Shown piece after piece: positions 33,864 to 46,828 of a stretch of DNA of 64,000 bases (position 1 is the first letter of the stretch; every line of letters begins with the position of its first letter). Source of the stretch: Chelydra serpentina (taxonomy: Eukaryota; Chordata; Testudines; Chelydridae); the NCBI GenBank assembly GCA_037349315.1, contig JBAIAC010000054.1, positions 1,736,001 to 1,800,000 on the forward strand, written 5' to 3'. Made by a program: the position numbers and the translations under genes. Below the pieces are notes generated by a model that saw nothing but the letters and a program-made list of their open reading frames with translations, had not been told where the DNA came from and did no database searches.

Positions 33864-34034
33864 CAGCTCAAGGAAGAAACCAGGCGGGGTTTTGCAGCTC
33901 TGGAAGACCCATTGGCAGGACTCCTGGACATGCTGGAGAGCAGCAGTGACTGGAAGGGGAAAGGGCAGTCCCTGGGGTATTACATCACCAACGAGTTGCA
34001 ACTTTGGATAAAGGAACATCCTGCTGTTAAGCAG
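33864..34034 (+). CDS. EXD3: EXD3 exon
   Basis: 57 codons, whole codons at both ends. Begins QLKEETRRGFAALEDPLAGL and continues LLDMLESSSDW to an LQLWIKEHPAVKQ end. The RGFAALxDPLAGLLDMLE block is the most recognisable N-terminal signature of EXD3 proteins. Acceptor TATCTCAG, donor GTTAGA. A GA-rich run directly follows the donor. Confidence 0.9.
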
Positions 34035-35611
34035 GTTAGAGAGAGAGAGAAAGAGACAGAGCCTGGAGAAAAGAGAGAGGGATTTTCATGCTCCTAAACT
34101 CCCTCCCCCTCCTCCAATCACTTTATTCCATAGTCCAGTTCCTTTCCATTAGTGCCCACAAGCATAATGTGACCTGCTGGTGGAATTCATACTGAGGCAG
34201 TATGTTCCAGTGATGCTGGCCTGAAAGTGAAATGACACAAATGGTGCTAAAATACCTTCCCATTTCCTCCCACTGCCTGGGATTTCTATCTCCCCAAATC
34301 AAGCTGCCTTGCTGGAATATGGACCTTTCAGTCTTTCCCCTGGCTGGAGGCTTTCCCATTGGAACCAACATCCCATAAGCCCAATCACTGTATGCTCTTG
34401 CAGTTTTGCACATAGAAGACAATTACTGTATGATTATTTAACTCTGGCAATGTGGTAGCAGCTTCTATCACTCAGATCGCTGAGAGTGGTAACAATAAGT
34501 TCTAGGGTCATCAAAGTAGTAATTCATTCATTTCCTTGGCCTGTTGCATTCTCATACCTTGAGATTTTTCCTTTCTCTATCCTGCTCCCTGTGAAGTTTA
34601 GGTGGTTTTGTCTTTGCACTGTTTCATTTTTCATTTTTTCCCCCAAGTGCCTGAGTTTGCGAGTTCAGTTTCTCCATTCAGAGCCCCAAGATCTCTATTT
34701 TCTGCCATTGCAGTCTGTTGTAGTTTAATCAAACACAGGACTGAGAGTCAAGAACTCCAGAGTTTTACTAGAATGATCATGTATGAAAGTATGTATTAGC
34801 AGTTGTGTTATGACACCATCCTTTTGCCTCAAGGCCGCTCCAGGGCCTGGGAACAAGACTGGGAATAAAATTGAGTTCTCATGCATAGTAGGGAAGGGTT
34901 GCTGTGGAGAGCTGGTGGATGCAAGCACCAGGAGGCTTGTTTCTGCTGTGGGCACGTATTACTGCAATACTGTTAGCAAAAAGGGGTATTCCCTCATGCT
35001 CAGATTAATATTTGCACCGGGCCTCTCCAAGTTCTGTCCCACCAACATTTAATATTGTTTTAATTGGCCACTGTGTCATAGGTGCCAGCTTCTGCTGGTA
35101 GCTCTCGACCCGCCTCTGCCCCCGGCCCCGCCCCAACTTCACCCCATCCGTCTCCTGCCCCACCCCCATTCCAACCTTTCCCCAAAGTCCCCACCCCAAC
35201 TCCACGCCCCCGCTCCTATTGGACTTCTTCCCCAAATCCCCGCCCCGTCCCTGCCTCCTCCCCTGAGTGAGCTGCATTCCAGCTCCTCCCCCCTCTCTCC
35301 TGGAGCTTGTTATGCCACTAAACTATTTCGCCGCGGCAAGTGCTGGGAGCTAGGGGGAGGTGAGGTGGGTGGGGGGGGCAGCACACCCACCAATTTCTCC
35401 CTGTGGGTGCTCCAGCCCCGGAGCACCCACAGAGTCAGTACCTATAATGTGTGTAGCATGTTGCCCTGATTTCTGTGTCAAAGTCCAAGGGGGAACTGGA
35501 GAACCTCTTTCCAATGGATTGCCTTGTCTAATGTTTTAAAAAGCTACATTTTGGACTTTCATTGAATTCTGTTGGTCTTTCTGAAACCTGTGTTTAACTC
35601 TGGTTTCTTAG
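34035..35611 (+). other. EXD3: EXD3 intron with a transposon copy
   Basis: GT at 34035, AG at 35610-35611. Contains a short (GA)n run at 34039-34058 and the element at 35077-35446, which ends about 165 bp before the next exon. Confidence 0.8.
35077..35446 (-). mobile_element. CATAGGCGCCGACT-family transposon, copy 2, reversed
   Basis: Left end CATAGGTGCCAGCT. At the right, the GTGGGTGCTCC/GGAGCACCCAC hairpin is followed by GAGTCAGTACCTAT, the complement of the family's left end, so it is reversed relative to copy 1. ACTGTGT (35070-35076) and AATGTGT (35446-35452) are a likely 7-bp target duplication with one mismatch. The interior is C-rich (many CCCCGCCCC runs) and could form G-quadruplexes on the minus strand. 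Confidence 0.7.
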
Positions 35612-35779
35612 TCTGGCTTGAGGCTGAAGAAACTACAAGCCCGAGTGTTCAGAATACTAGCCCAGAGCCAAGTTAATCTCCTTGACCCGCTGATCAGCAT
35701 TTTTCAGCTACGTACAGCAGACCAGAACAGTTTGCTTGGACATGTCTGTCACGTTTACCACAAGGGCAAGTACAAAGAG
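35612..35779 (+). CDS. EXD3: EXD3 exon
   Basis: 56 codons, in phase 0 at both ends. Encodes SGLRLKKLQARVFRILAQSQ, then a PLISIFQL block and HVYHKGKYKE. The family's LRLKQLQAR and PLxSIFQL motifs are clear. Acceptor TTTCTTAG, donor GTGGGT. Confidence 0.9.
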
Positions 35780-37351
35780 GTGGGTCTTGATTTTCAACTT
35801 GATTTGCACACTGGGAGCTCTGATTCTGTTAGTGTCTGGGTCTGTTTTTCACTCTGTTTCTGTGTAATTCCATTTCATAACGGCAGCAAGGCCTGGCGTG
35901 GTATAATTTAGTATGATCGTTATACTTGGTGGTACTTATTTACTCTTCCTTCAACCTCATGCCTCATACTGGGTGAGCTCACAACTCCAGTCAAACCCAA
36001 CTCCCTTTGTGAGGTTTGCAAGAATTTGGTTAATTTTTTGGGTACTTTATTTTGGGTGCTTAATAAAACAAAAAATTATCTCTTCCACGTGTCCTGGTTT
36101 TAACCAGTAATGGAATATTGTGAGGGACATCTTTTGTGGTATATGTCACCTGACTGAAAATCTTGCCAGCCAGATTCTCTGTTTTATGGGAATACTGAAT
36201 CAAGGTGTTTGACTAATTTCAAGTGTGATTGTAAATAAGATTTTGCTGGACATTTGGGGTTCCAGGGACACAGATGAGTTTTTCACTGCTATCTTTTGGA
36301 AATGCAGATTCCTTCAAGCATTTTGAACTGGAAAGCTCCAAATTATTTGTGAAACTGTTTCTCTAGGATCCTTTCCCTGACTTGAGCACTCCTGGGGCAG
36401 GAAGAGTTGGCTCAAAACCTTTTTTCCTTAAGAAGAAAAACCAAATAAGGTGCTTTTTCTCAGAGTTTTGTTCACGGGATATCAGAGCTATTTCATTTCC
36501 CTTACCCATATCTTCCTCCCAATTATAGTATCACCAAAAGAACAAATGCAGGTGCTGGCCTGTACATTCCAAGACAGAGCAGAGTAACAGAATGTGACAG
36601 ACAATCCTGGCACTAAGCCTATGAGGCCTCTGCTGCAAGCCACAGCAAGGATGTCTACGTTGTGCTGATTCTACTGTAACCTCCTGTAGGGCTCCTTTCA
36701 GATGGGGCAGTAACAAACGTTCAGATGTGAGCCTTTTCGCCCCCTTCTGTCCCACCTTAAGTCTTCGGAAGGTTGAAATCCTTCTAAATATTTGATATTA
36801 TTCTCTGCTTTCTCCAACCCCTTGTTTAAACACTAAGGGTTATCTATAGAATGGGGCACCAACATTTCAGTCTTTACTCCAGAGAAATACACTCCCTTTA
36901 GTCCACTGGACACATTTAATATTCTTATGTGAACAATGCACAGTTTTTTCAGAGGTTTGCATCCTTGCCTCATGTGTTCATGTCCCACCTCTCACAAATC
37001 GCATAAGAGAACAGTGTCTCTGGAGACAATGAAGTCCCTGATGTTCCTAGAGACTGGTGTGCTTGTTATCTCATTTACTTCTAAAGCAGATCTGATCCCT
37101 TCTATGGCCTTCAATATTAGAGCTTCTCAAAGGCTGAACCAATTTGTCTGTCAGAATAACAGTAATTTGTGCAGCTGAGCCAAGCATTCTCTTGGGATGT
37201 GTGAATTTTGGGTTGTCACCTCCAGTGCTAATAAAACACTGTGGCTATGGATGGAAGTAGTGGGGGGATAAAAAAAATAGTAATGGGAAGATACATCTTG
37301 AATTATTTGGAGATAGCACCCTTTTGTTGTCAGATGCCACAGATGTGAATA

Positions 37352-37691
37352 ATTCCTGCTACTCAGAGTTATGAACACCTCAGGAATGGAGGTTGTTCAT
37401 AACTCTGAAAAGTTTGTAACTCTGAACAAAATGTTAAGGTTGTTCTTTTAAAAGTTTATAATGGAACATTGACTTAATACAGCTTTGAAACTTTACTATG
37501 CGGAAGAAAAATGCTGCTTTCCCTTACGTTTTTTAGTAGTTTATGTTTAACACAGTACTGTACCTTGGGGGTTTTTTGTTTATTTTTTGGGTCTCTGCTG
37601 CTGCCTGATTGCGCACTTACGGTTCCAAAAGAGGTGTGAGGGTGATTGGTCAGTTCGTAACTCTGGTGTTCGTAACTCTGAGGTTCTACTG
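37352..37691. mobile_element. Tc1/mariner-type MITE, about 340 bp
   Basis: Right end GTTCGTAACTCTGAGGTTCT followed by ACTG and a TA; left end ACTCAGAGTTATGAACACC after a TA at 37350-37351. The ends are inverted repeats, the left tip decayed. The left half also folds internally (CAGAGTTATGAAC with GTTCATAACTCTG). No transposase. Confidence 0.75.
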
Positions 37692-40600
37692 TAATAGCGG
37701 CGGGTAGTAGATACATTCTGTGAGGCACCCCTGGAGTAGGCGAGGATGAGATGAGCCTCACTGGCCACTGGATGGCACTACTGCTCCCAAAACATTCAGT
37801 GGGAGCTTTATTTTTCTGACTGTAAGTAAGGTGGCAGTGAAGGAAAAAGGCCGAAGTGGCTATATGGGGGCAAGTTTCTGGATGCAGTTGATGGCAGCTG
37901 CTGATGGAATGCAGTACTATGGTGTTGACAAAAAGAGGTTTTAAAGCTGACAGTCAGAGTGTATACTATTGTTTGGTAGCGGGGATAGTATCATAGCAGA
38001 GGGATTTAAAACGTCTATTTATACAGTCCCAGCTGGGGTGCCTTTAGATATATTTCCTCTTTTTTATACAGCTGCTTTCATGAGCCAAGCATAGTTGCAA
38101 GGTGAGTTTCAGGAGGAGTCCTAAACCATACATCGAGCTATCTGATATTAGTGTATTCGACTGGTTTGTGTTCAGGCTGAGCCTGGACAAAATGCCACGC
38201 ACACCATGTGTTGTGCAGGACTCCAAGGCGCTGATAGTATTGTAGTCTTTCAGAACTCTCTTTCTTGAGCTCTCCATTTCGGTGTTGGTGAATGGCTTTA
38301 TGAAAACCAAGATGGCCGCCGGTATTTTTTAAACAATGATGGAATTCAGCAGACCAGAGGCTAATATAGTGCGATGCTATTCTGTGAAGAGACGCTGAAT
38401 AGGCCAGGCTGTGCTTTAGAAGAATGAGGGGTAGGCAGAAGGCAAGCTAGTGTTTCATGGTCATCTTATGTTACACTTCAGCCTTTCAAAGAGTGTCTGG
38501 GGCTGGTTGAATGAACCTCTCCTGCACTCCAAATGCAGGAATCTAAAGACAAAGGAGACTCTTGTCACTTGCAGGCCCCTTTAGCGAATAAAAGCCATTG
38601 TCACATGAACAGGGGCAGTCTGGCAGGCTGTGCATGCTTCAGTGCCCCATGATATCGCTAAGTCTCAGCAGAAATCACATTCAGTGCCCTGTCAGCTTTG
38701 ATTAGCGGGGTCTCATGACTTAATGTGCTGCGATATTTCATGTCTAAGGGTGGCGGCTGTCTTTCTGTGGGATGAATGCCCTCTATTGTCCACTGAGTTA
38801 TTTTATTTACATTTTTTAAACAGCTTATAAAGGTAAAAAGATAGCTGTGCTAAAAAAAATCAAATTCCTTTGCTTGTGGATCAGTAGTAAGTGCTTCTAA
38901 GGTCAGATACAGTGAAACTTGTTTTCGCAATCAGCATCAAAGTTCTGGTTTTGTTTAACAGCTTTATATTAAATTCTGAACAGGTGGCAGTGGAGCTGGG
39001 TTTAGGAAGGAAACAATAAATAATCTTTTTAGCCTCTGACAACCAGAAATATTCCTGGGCTTGAGAGAACTCCCACTTAAAGCTCTCTGCATTAGAAATC
39101 TAGGGACTTCATTCTTCTTCTGTTTGTTTTTTATACAAGAACATTGGGGTTAAGGTTTAGCAGGGATGGGGAGATGATTTTTGCATTTCATTTTTAACAA
39201 ATAAATGACATTCTCCTTCTGTATTTATTGTTTTTGTACAGAAAATGGATTTTGTAAATATGTTGAATTGAGCTAATATTTGCTAGTTTTCAATAAAAGA
39301 GACAGATTTGTTAATAATATCTAGGGCTAATTGCTAAAATTAGGAATTAGGTGATAAAGGCATTAAAATATACCATTTATTTATTTTAAATACACCCATC
39401 TTAGTGTTCTCAAACAAAAACTGCATTAACACAAGGTTAGGGTACAATACATTACTGGGATGGTTTAAGTATTCCAAAAAGCAAGCATGATAAACCCAGG
39501 AAATTCAGAGTTAGGGGTAAACTCAAAATAAATCCAAACATGTTAAGGGTCTAGCAATTCACATTTCAGGCAGGCAGACTACCTTAACTCAGCCCTTTAG
39601 TGATGCCTACTGTGATTATGATTATGGCATATTTATGTTTGTAGTCTTAAATTGATTAGAGTCAGCTGATGATAGAATATTCATTATATTGTTCTTTTGC
39701 TATGGTGTCACTATAGGGTAGAGTTAAAGCTGTTTGGGTTCCCTAACTGACTTTCCAGACCTTAATATGTTTGGATTGCTTTTAAATGTAATCTTAACTC
39801 AAACTTTCCTGGGTTGTTTTGTGCACAATTAAAACATCCCTGTAATGTATTTTACCCTAAATCACTGATATGTTCACTGCATTTTAATATAGTTTTTGTG
39901 TGGAAATTTCCTTTTTTTTAATTAAAAAATTAATACGTGAACAATAAATAAGAAACTCGATGATAATATTATTATGTGATATTTCTAATTGGAAGATGGT
40001 AATATCAACCTTAAATCTTTTAGGGCTAGTTTCACAGATACACTCTTGTTGCTTTATGCAACTCAGGCGCATCACAAAGTAGCCTGGCCAGACATACTGA
40101 TTAGTTAAACTGGGTTTAAAGCTGTGCTGTGTCATCGAATCTGCACAAAACAGCCAGTGTTCAGTCCAGTTTCCCCCTTTCTCCTGTCTTCCAACATGCT
40201 TATGGGCATGCGCATACACATACACACAGGTTTTCAATCCAAATTCCCTCTCCCTCCTGTCCTCCAGATTCCGCTGCGCACACACCCGATTCTCCTGCAT
40301 CGTGTTCTCCACAGTCCCCTACAGGTGCACACACACCTGTTTTCCCGTCCCTCCTGTGCTTTGCATTACACTGTGTATGTGTGTGTGCTCATGTGCACAC
40401 ACATCTGAGTTCCCCCCTCTATTTGAGTAGATCTGGTGGAATAGGTAATATCTGAAGAGAAATACTTGCACTTATTGGTAAATGTTTTAATTTTTATTTT
40501 TTTTAGCTGGAAGTTTTCCCATCAGTAAAATCTTCTTCAGATAAACAAAAAATCATCCTCTTTCAAAATGTCCCCCCCCCCCATCCCATCATTGCTAATG

Positions 40601-42524
40601 GTCACCCCCAAATTGTGCTCAGGAAAGATGACGGCCCCCTATGGGATGAGGTGGAGAAGAACAATGAGGAGTAGGTAAACAGGGTCATCTTTGCCTGTCA
40701 TCCGAGTCTCACTAAGAACCATAGGAGATGGTAGCCGTTTTAAGAAGAATGTCTTAACTGAAGGCAAGCTGTGGGCATCGGTCCCCATGTGAACAGCACC
40801 TTGGATCATTTTTGTGTTTTGTCCAGATATGATGTTTATTCTGACTGCTGCTCGAACAGAGCCTGACCCAAAGCCCTTGGAAGACAATAAAAAGACTCAT
40901 TGTCTTCAGTGGCTTTGGATCCGACCATTGGCCATCTCCTTTTCCTCATATCTTACCCTTTTTCCTGTATCAGGCACCCCTGTCAGTACATAGCCCTCAT
41001 CACGTACCTGCCCTCCATAAGCTTGGGAAGGGAAATGGAAGAAAAGCATAAATCTTTCCCATGCTTCTAATTTGATCCACTTTGGAAGTGAGCGGGGGCG
41101 GGTGGGAGGGGGCGGGGGAGTTAATGTAGCCAAATGCTTGTCTGGGTTATTTCTTTGGTGTTATTTTTATTCATACTGGGAACTGGAATGCATTAGTAGG
41201 AGCAGAAAAGGCAGCACATGCTAGTATTCAGGATTGTAAGAGACATTTTCACATGTGGGTTATGTTGGTTTCAGAGTGCGTGTAGAAGCCTTCCTAATAA
41301 ATGCATTGTGTGTGCAGACATTACAAGGATTTTAATTTCCTGGATAATGTGCTGAGGGGATCCTTTTTAAAAGGTAGTTGTTGGTCTTGGTTAACAGTTG
41401 GAGGAGTGGTGAAGGCAGCTATGATTTGGAATTCCTATTGCCTTGCTGATCCAACTTTGATCTGAGGGTTCTACAACTAAGTTAACATGATTGCTAATTT
41501 CCAGTTATTCTGGCTACTCCTGGTCCGGTGCAGAGTATGCACAAAGCTGCATGATGGAGAAATAATCAGTTACCATGGTGGGGTGTATCTTTGAGTATCG
41601 GCTAAAGCATGTAATCTATATGCTGAAATACTTATCAGACAGCAAAATGAATCCCTGAATTAGTTGTCACATCCCCGGAGATCTTATCCTCTGTAAAAAT
41701 AATAATAAAAAGAGGTCATTTTACAGAAGACTTTTTTTGTGGAGTTGAACAATACCAAACATCACAATAACAAAATAAATATTAAAGTAGATACAGTAGC
41801 CAAGACAGTCACATCTTTAGTTCAGTTAGGCTTATCTCTTCTTTTATTATTCATATTGTAAACATGCTGATACTATCTGATGATGTCCTTTCTGTTCAAA
41901 GAGCTGGACTCTGTAAATACACCCTTCAATACGGCCTTCTGTTTCTTCGTTTCTAACACTGGTAGTCATAAAATCAAGAAAAGCATGTCAACAAATCACT
42001 TAAGTATGTGCTTAATTTGAGATTTAACTCACTGAGGCCATGTCTACACTACCAATTTGTGTTGACAAAAGTGATGTCAACACCCAAAAGTCGACATAAT
42101 AAAAATCGCAATTTTGTGTTCACACTTGCTCTGTCAGCAGATCGCATCCCCAACGGGGGCATCATCATCGACAGTGTGAGCAATGCACTGTGGGTACCTA
42201 TCCCACAGTCCTTCTGTCGCTAGGTGTTATGGGACGACAGAACAGATCACGGCGCATCTTGGGACAGTGCTAAATGTCCCGTGATGCATTGTTTTCTGTC
42301 CCAGCACTCTATGGGCTTTCTTTCGTGGCATTTTTCAATGGCCCTTCTTTACTGTGCACCCCGTCATCTTTGTGAGAAGGGATGGATCCTGCACTGCTCT
42401 CCTATACTCTGTTAACTCTTCTGAAGACATTGCAGATGGCAATGCAGTTAATCTTGAAGTTCCTAACTGAAGAAGACTCGCAGGCGCCCGACATTCTGCG
42501 TGATACGGATAGGAGCAACTTAGA

Positions 42525-44130
42525 TTGCTTTTGACATTCACAGAGCATGTGCATAGGGTAGAACGTTGCTTTTGGGCTCGGAAAACAAGCACTGACTGGT
42601 GGGATCGTATCGTCATGCAGATGTGGGATGACGAGCTGGGGCTACAGATCTTTTGGATGCAGAAAGCCGCCTTCCTGGAACTGTGCGTGGAGCTCGCCCC
42701 AGACCTGCCTCTTGGTAGAGAAGCGTGTGGCAATTGCTGTGTGGAAGCTGGCAACTCCATTCTGCTACCGGTCAGTCGCAAATCAATTTGGAGTAGAGAA
42801 GTTGACCGTTGGGGCTGCGTTAATGCAAGTGTCCAGGGCAATAAATTGCATCCTGCTATGAAGGACCATGACTCTGGGAAATGTGCGTGAATTAGTGGAT
42901 GGCTTTGTAGAAATGGGTTTCCCAAACTGTGGAGGGGCGTTAGATGGCACACACATTCCAATTTTGGCACCAGAGCACCTTACGATGGAGTACATCAATA
43001 GGAAGGGGTACTTCTCCATGATGTTGCAGGTGCTTGTGGGTCACCGTGGGCGTTTCACTGCCATCAACACGGGGTGGTCTGGGAAGGTGCATGACACACG
43101 CACCTTCAGGAACACCAGCCTGTAGAGAAAGCTGCAAGCGGGGATTTTCTTTCCTGACCAGAAGATTACAGTGGCGAGTGTTGAAATGCCCATAAGGATC
43201 TTGAGAACCCGGCATCATAGGCGCCGACTCCGTGGGTGCTCCGGGGCTGGAGCACCCACGGGGAAAAATTGGTGGGTGCAGAGCACCCACCAGCAGCTCC
43301 CCACCGCACCCGCCCCCAGCTCACCTCCGCTCCGCCTCCTCCCCGAGTGTACCGCTTCCACTCTGATTCTTCCTCCCTCCCTCCCTCCCTCCCAGGCTTG
43401 CCGCGAATCAGCTGTTTCGCGCGCGGCAAGCCTGTGAGGGAGGGGGGGAGAAGCGGAGCAGCGGCATGCTTGTGGGAGGAGGCGGAGGTGAGCTGGGGCA
43501 GGGAGCGGTTCCTCTGCACACCCCCCAGCTCACCTCCGCTTCCTACGGCCCTCCCCCCCGCCCACCTCAGCTCACCTCCACTCCACCTCCTCCCCATAGT
43601 GCACCGCCGCTCCGCTTCTCCCTCCTCGCTCCCTGGCTTGTGCGTGGCAAGCCTGGGAGGGAGGGGGTGGAGGGGAAATGCTGCACGCCCGGGGGAGGAG
43701 GTGGGGGTGGGGATTTGGGGAAGGGGTTGGAATGGGGGCGGGAGGGGGGGCGCAAGCTCCCACCGGCTCTGGCTAAAGTCGGCACCTATGTCCACTATAC
43801 CCCATACAACCATGGCTCATGAAACCTTACACAGGACACCTGGACAGCAGTAAGGAGTGATTCAAGAACAGGCTCAGTAGGTGCCGGATGACAGTGGAAT
43901 GTGCCTTCGGCAGATTAAAAGCGTGCTGGCAACGCCTTTATGGCAAGTTGGCCCTTACTGAGGATAATATTCCTATGGTCATAGCTGCATGCTGTATGTT
44001 GCATACTCTCTGTGAAGCTAAAGGTGAAAGGTTTGCTTGGGGGTGGAGTGCTGAGTCAGACCTCTTGGCTGCTGCTTTTGAGCAGCCAGGTACCAGGGCT
44101 GTCAGAGGAGCCCAGAGGAGAGCTATTTGA
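42525..44130 (+). pseudogene. Harbinger transposase, frameshifted and split by an insertion
   Basis: N-terminal part in one frame (ARKTSTDWWDRIVMQMWDDE, FWMQKAAFLELCVELAPDLP). A shift near 42710 then leads to EKRVAIAVWKLATPFCYRSV and FGVEKLTVGAA. The nuclease domain has LDGTHIPILAPEH (first Asp), then a stop at about 43123-43125 inside RNTSL-RKLQ. The second-Asp block (GDPAYPL) is destroyed by the insertion at 43216-43790. Downstream, PWLMKPYTGHLDSSKE is followed by a TGA at 43858-43860 and TVECAFGRLKACW (Glu). The alignment partner is the transposase at 13398-14661. Confidence 0.88.
43216..43790 (+). mobile_element. CATAGGCGCCGACT-family transposon, copy 3
   Basis: Left end CATAGGCGCCGACTCCGTGG, right end AAGTCGGCACCTATG: clean inverted repeats of about 14 bp with one mismatch. 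It shares the GTGGGTGCTCC/GGAGCACCCAC hairpin and GGGGAAAAATTGGTGGGTGC with copy 1. The interior is longer than in copies 1 and 2, with purine/pyrimidine-rich inverted segments (CTTGCCGC...GCGGCAAG). Flanks CCGGCAT and CCACTAT may be a decayed duplication; both align to the same point of the host transposase codons. Confidence 0.8.
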
Positions 44131-44613
44131 ATCAGGGAGGCTTTGAGGCAGCACTTTGATAATGACCACCAGTAACATATATCTCTGTCTGAGCTGCTTC
44201 AATGTTACATGACATGTAGTTTTCCTAGGAGGCAATGATGACATTTGGGGTCATGTATTCCTGTAATAAAGTGATTACAATGTCTGTGCGTGTATTGCCA
44301 GTGCCTGTAATCTCACCTTGAAAAAAATAAAGAAAGATGATTTACCATGATAAAAGGCTGCTCTTATTGCACAAGAACCAGCACACACAAACACACAGAT
44401 GCTTGGCGGGAAATGGGGACCCAGGGAAGGGCAGAATCTCACAGCTGTGTGTAGGTCCAGCTATCATTGTGAAAGTTGTCTGCGGGGGTGGAGTGAAGGG
44501 GAAACCGAGAAGCCCTGGAAGGTGGAAAAGAATGTGCGGGCCGAGTTTGGGGGGAGGCATGGAAAAGAGTTCTGAATGTGGTGCAGGTGAGGTCAAGCAC
44601 TGATCTGCTCAGT

Positions 44614-45735
44614 TTACAGCATTATTAAGGACTTCAGCATCTGCATTTGCTCCTCCATTATCTGCTCAGTAGCATCCTTAACAAACACATGATTCTCTTT
44701 CCTGTCCAGCCATTCGGCTTCCCAGCACTCCGTTCGTTCCCTTTTTTCTCCATTGCAGCACTGCAGGACCTCCCGGAACATGTTTTCTTTGGTGCGTCTT
44801 GGGCACTTTCTTATCTGGTGGAGATGCTTGGCCGGGGTGCATGGGATGTTCCTGAAGGCCACATCTGGTGAAGCACAGGGGACAATGCACAGAAGCGGGA
44901 TTGTTAAATTCACGCACAGCATTGAAACATTTCTGTTAAATACACCTTTTGCAATGTTGCCTTCACTTTCTCAGTGACCCTAGCCAGGCACACATCTCCG
45001 CTAACAGCCAAAGCATGGGGAGTGTTGGCGGGGGGGAAGGAAGGGTACTCCAGATGGAGAAAAGAGCACACACTGTGTGCAAGGGTCGTGGTGGAGTATT
45101 CTAGGGAACAAATTCTCCCACACTTTTCCACAGGTGGGGGTCATTCTAGCAGACATCTCACTGCTAAGGGTAAGCAGGGAAACAAGGGTACATCTACTCC
45201 ATGCTTGTGGCTTCTGCCCTGATCCCTGTGCTGCTCTCCTGTGTGCTACTTTGGTCCCTGCACAAGTGATTAATGAGTGGTGTGGGAAAGTTTCCTACAA
45301 TGGGGGAAGGAACAAAGCTACTCTGCCATGGAAACTTCGGCAGAGGATTACCGAGTACCTCCAGGAAACTTTCCTGGAGATCTCTCTGCAGGATTCCCGT
45401 GAGATCTCGGCGTGCATCAGCACCCTGTTCCGCTGTACTGATTAGCTGCACAGGGAAATGACCAGCACACAGAAACGCAGCCAGCCTCCCACATTTCTGT
45501 ACCTTGAACCCACCCCCACACTACACAAACCACAACCACTTACCAGGAGTCTCATCTCCTGCTTCTTGCTCGCCAGAGAGCAACTGCTGAGACTGGCTAG
45601 ACACCTCTGGAGTGGAGAATAGTTCCTGGCTGCCTGCCCGCCCACCCCACCGGGCGACTCCACTGGGAGCTGCACATCCTCATCTAACTCCACCTCTTCA
45701 TTAATAACTTCAACAAAACCTGGTAGTGTAGACAA
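44614..45735 (-). pseudogene. Harbinger Myb-like accessory protein, degraded
   Basis: On the minus strand. An acidic FVEVINEEVELDEDVQLPVE segment lies near 45640-45735. The middle (45194-45451) is frameshifted. A C-terminal part, RKCPRRTKENMFREVLQCCN followed by a KRERTECWEAEWLDRKE helix, lies near 44640-44830. In Harbinger elements this SANT/Myb-like protein carries the transposase to the nucleus and DNA ends. Several frame breaks; limits approximate. Confidence 0.65.
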
Positions 45736-46774
45736 GGCCTGAGATTTAAGTGCATGGTTAAGTGATTTGCTGAATAGGGAGGGGCTTAAGGACTGTTTAT
45801 GTGCCTTGCTGAATCAGGGCTCAAAGAACATGTTTTAGCAACCCCCTGGCAGAATGGTATGGGAATATTGATTTTGAATTCATGAGCAACAGTGATCCAT
45901 TGTTTTGTATCCCCTTATTGTGCTAGGGTGGGAGTTGCACTAGTAGAGGAGGGAAACTGAAGCCAGGATGGAAGCACGTTCTTGGGGTTAAAACACAGGA
46001 TGGGAATGCAGAAGATCTTGGTTCTATTCCTGGTTCTGCAACTGACTGCTTGTGTGACCTTCCTCAAATCATTTTGCCACTCTGTGGCTCACTTTCCCAT
46101 CTGCAAAATTAGGATACTGATTCTGAGGAACTTCACATGGAGATTACAAGATTTAGTTCATCAATGTTCAGAACACAGCATAAAAGGGCACATCCTTTTA
46201 TTATTTATTATTATCATCCTTTTATTTCAGATTCATAGCATCTGGGGTATGTGGAGCTACATTTAAGTGATTAAAACTAAAAATCTGATTTTAGTTGTAT
46301 TCTCATTTATGAATGAAATGTTTTCACAAAATATAACCGCATAGCAAAATTTAAAAGCAGCAAGATTTGTGTTCAAGTTAACTCACAAATATCCTTTTTT
46401 GTTCCGTTTTTAAATTTATATTCCTGGAGAAAATTACCTGACAGTTGAGTCTTTCCAAACACTTGACTAGAGACTCTGGTTTTTCGCTCTAAATTTTTCA
46501 ATAGAGTGCTTGATCTCAGAATTTTTCTGAGGTTTAATACTGTTTAAAACATGTAATGCCACTGATAGTGTTTTTGTGGATTTCTAAATGAAATCTGTGC
46601 AGCCAAATGCATTTAATTAGCACATTCAAAATATAACAATAAAAAGAATCATTCTGTGGAAAATGTATATAAACCATCTATACTTCAGTTTCGAAACATA
46701 CCTGTTTATAAGCTCTCCCAAACACACATTCTCCTCTACAACCAGAAATATTTTCTACCTTTTGTGTTTTCTAG

Positions 46775-46828
46775 GCAGCCATTCTGAGTATAAAGCTAAA
46801 CTTACAGCTGGAACTAGATGTGGAGAAG
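46775..46828 (+). CDS. EXD3: EXD3 exon (54 bp)
   Basis: 18 codons, AAILSIKLNLQLELDVEK, in phase 0 on both sides. Acceptor TTTTCTAG, donor GTAAGT. The family has a similar short LKLQxELxVEK segment here, joining the previous KYKE end to the following exon. Confidence 0.88.

Larger units (their letters stand above)
42036..45739 (+). mobile_element. PIF/Harbinger transposon, complete termini
   Basis: TIRs GGCCATGTCTACACTACCA at the left and, complementary, GGCCTTGTCTACACTACCA at the right: one mismatch in 19. A TGA trinucleotide is duplicated on both sides (42033-42035, 45740-45742), fitting the TNA target rule. Inside are a plus-strand transposase gene (42525-44130) and a convergent minus-strand Myb-like gene (about 44614-45735), the normal two-gene layout. 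A 575-bp transposon of another family sits within the transposase gene. Both genes carry frame breaks, so the copy is dead but structurally complete. Confidence 0.92.
35780..46774 (+). other. EXD3: Large EXD3 intron carrying transposons
   Basis: GT at 35780, AG at 46773-46774. About 11 kb. Contains a mariner-type MITE (37352-37691) and a complete Harbinger (42036-45739). The rest, 35780-37350, 37694-42032 and 45743-46774, shows no gene. A degenerate CACACACA/CTCCTGT-rich stretch lies at 40190-40410 and a C run at 40571-40581. Confidence 0.75.

Noticed and set aside
40124..40455. Small Pro/His/Ser-rich protein
   Set aside because: Arises from a CACACA- and CTCCTGT-rich low-complexity intron segment; two overlapping frames are equally open.
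43166..43853. Long open frames on both strands
   Set aside because: They lie in the GC-rich interior of the transposon at 43216-43790 and have low-complexity Pro/Gly composition on both strands.
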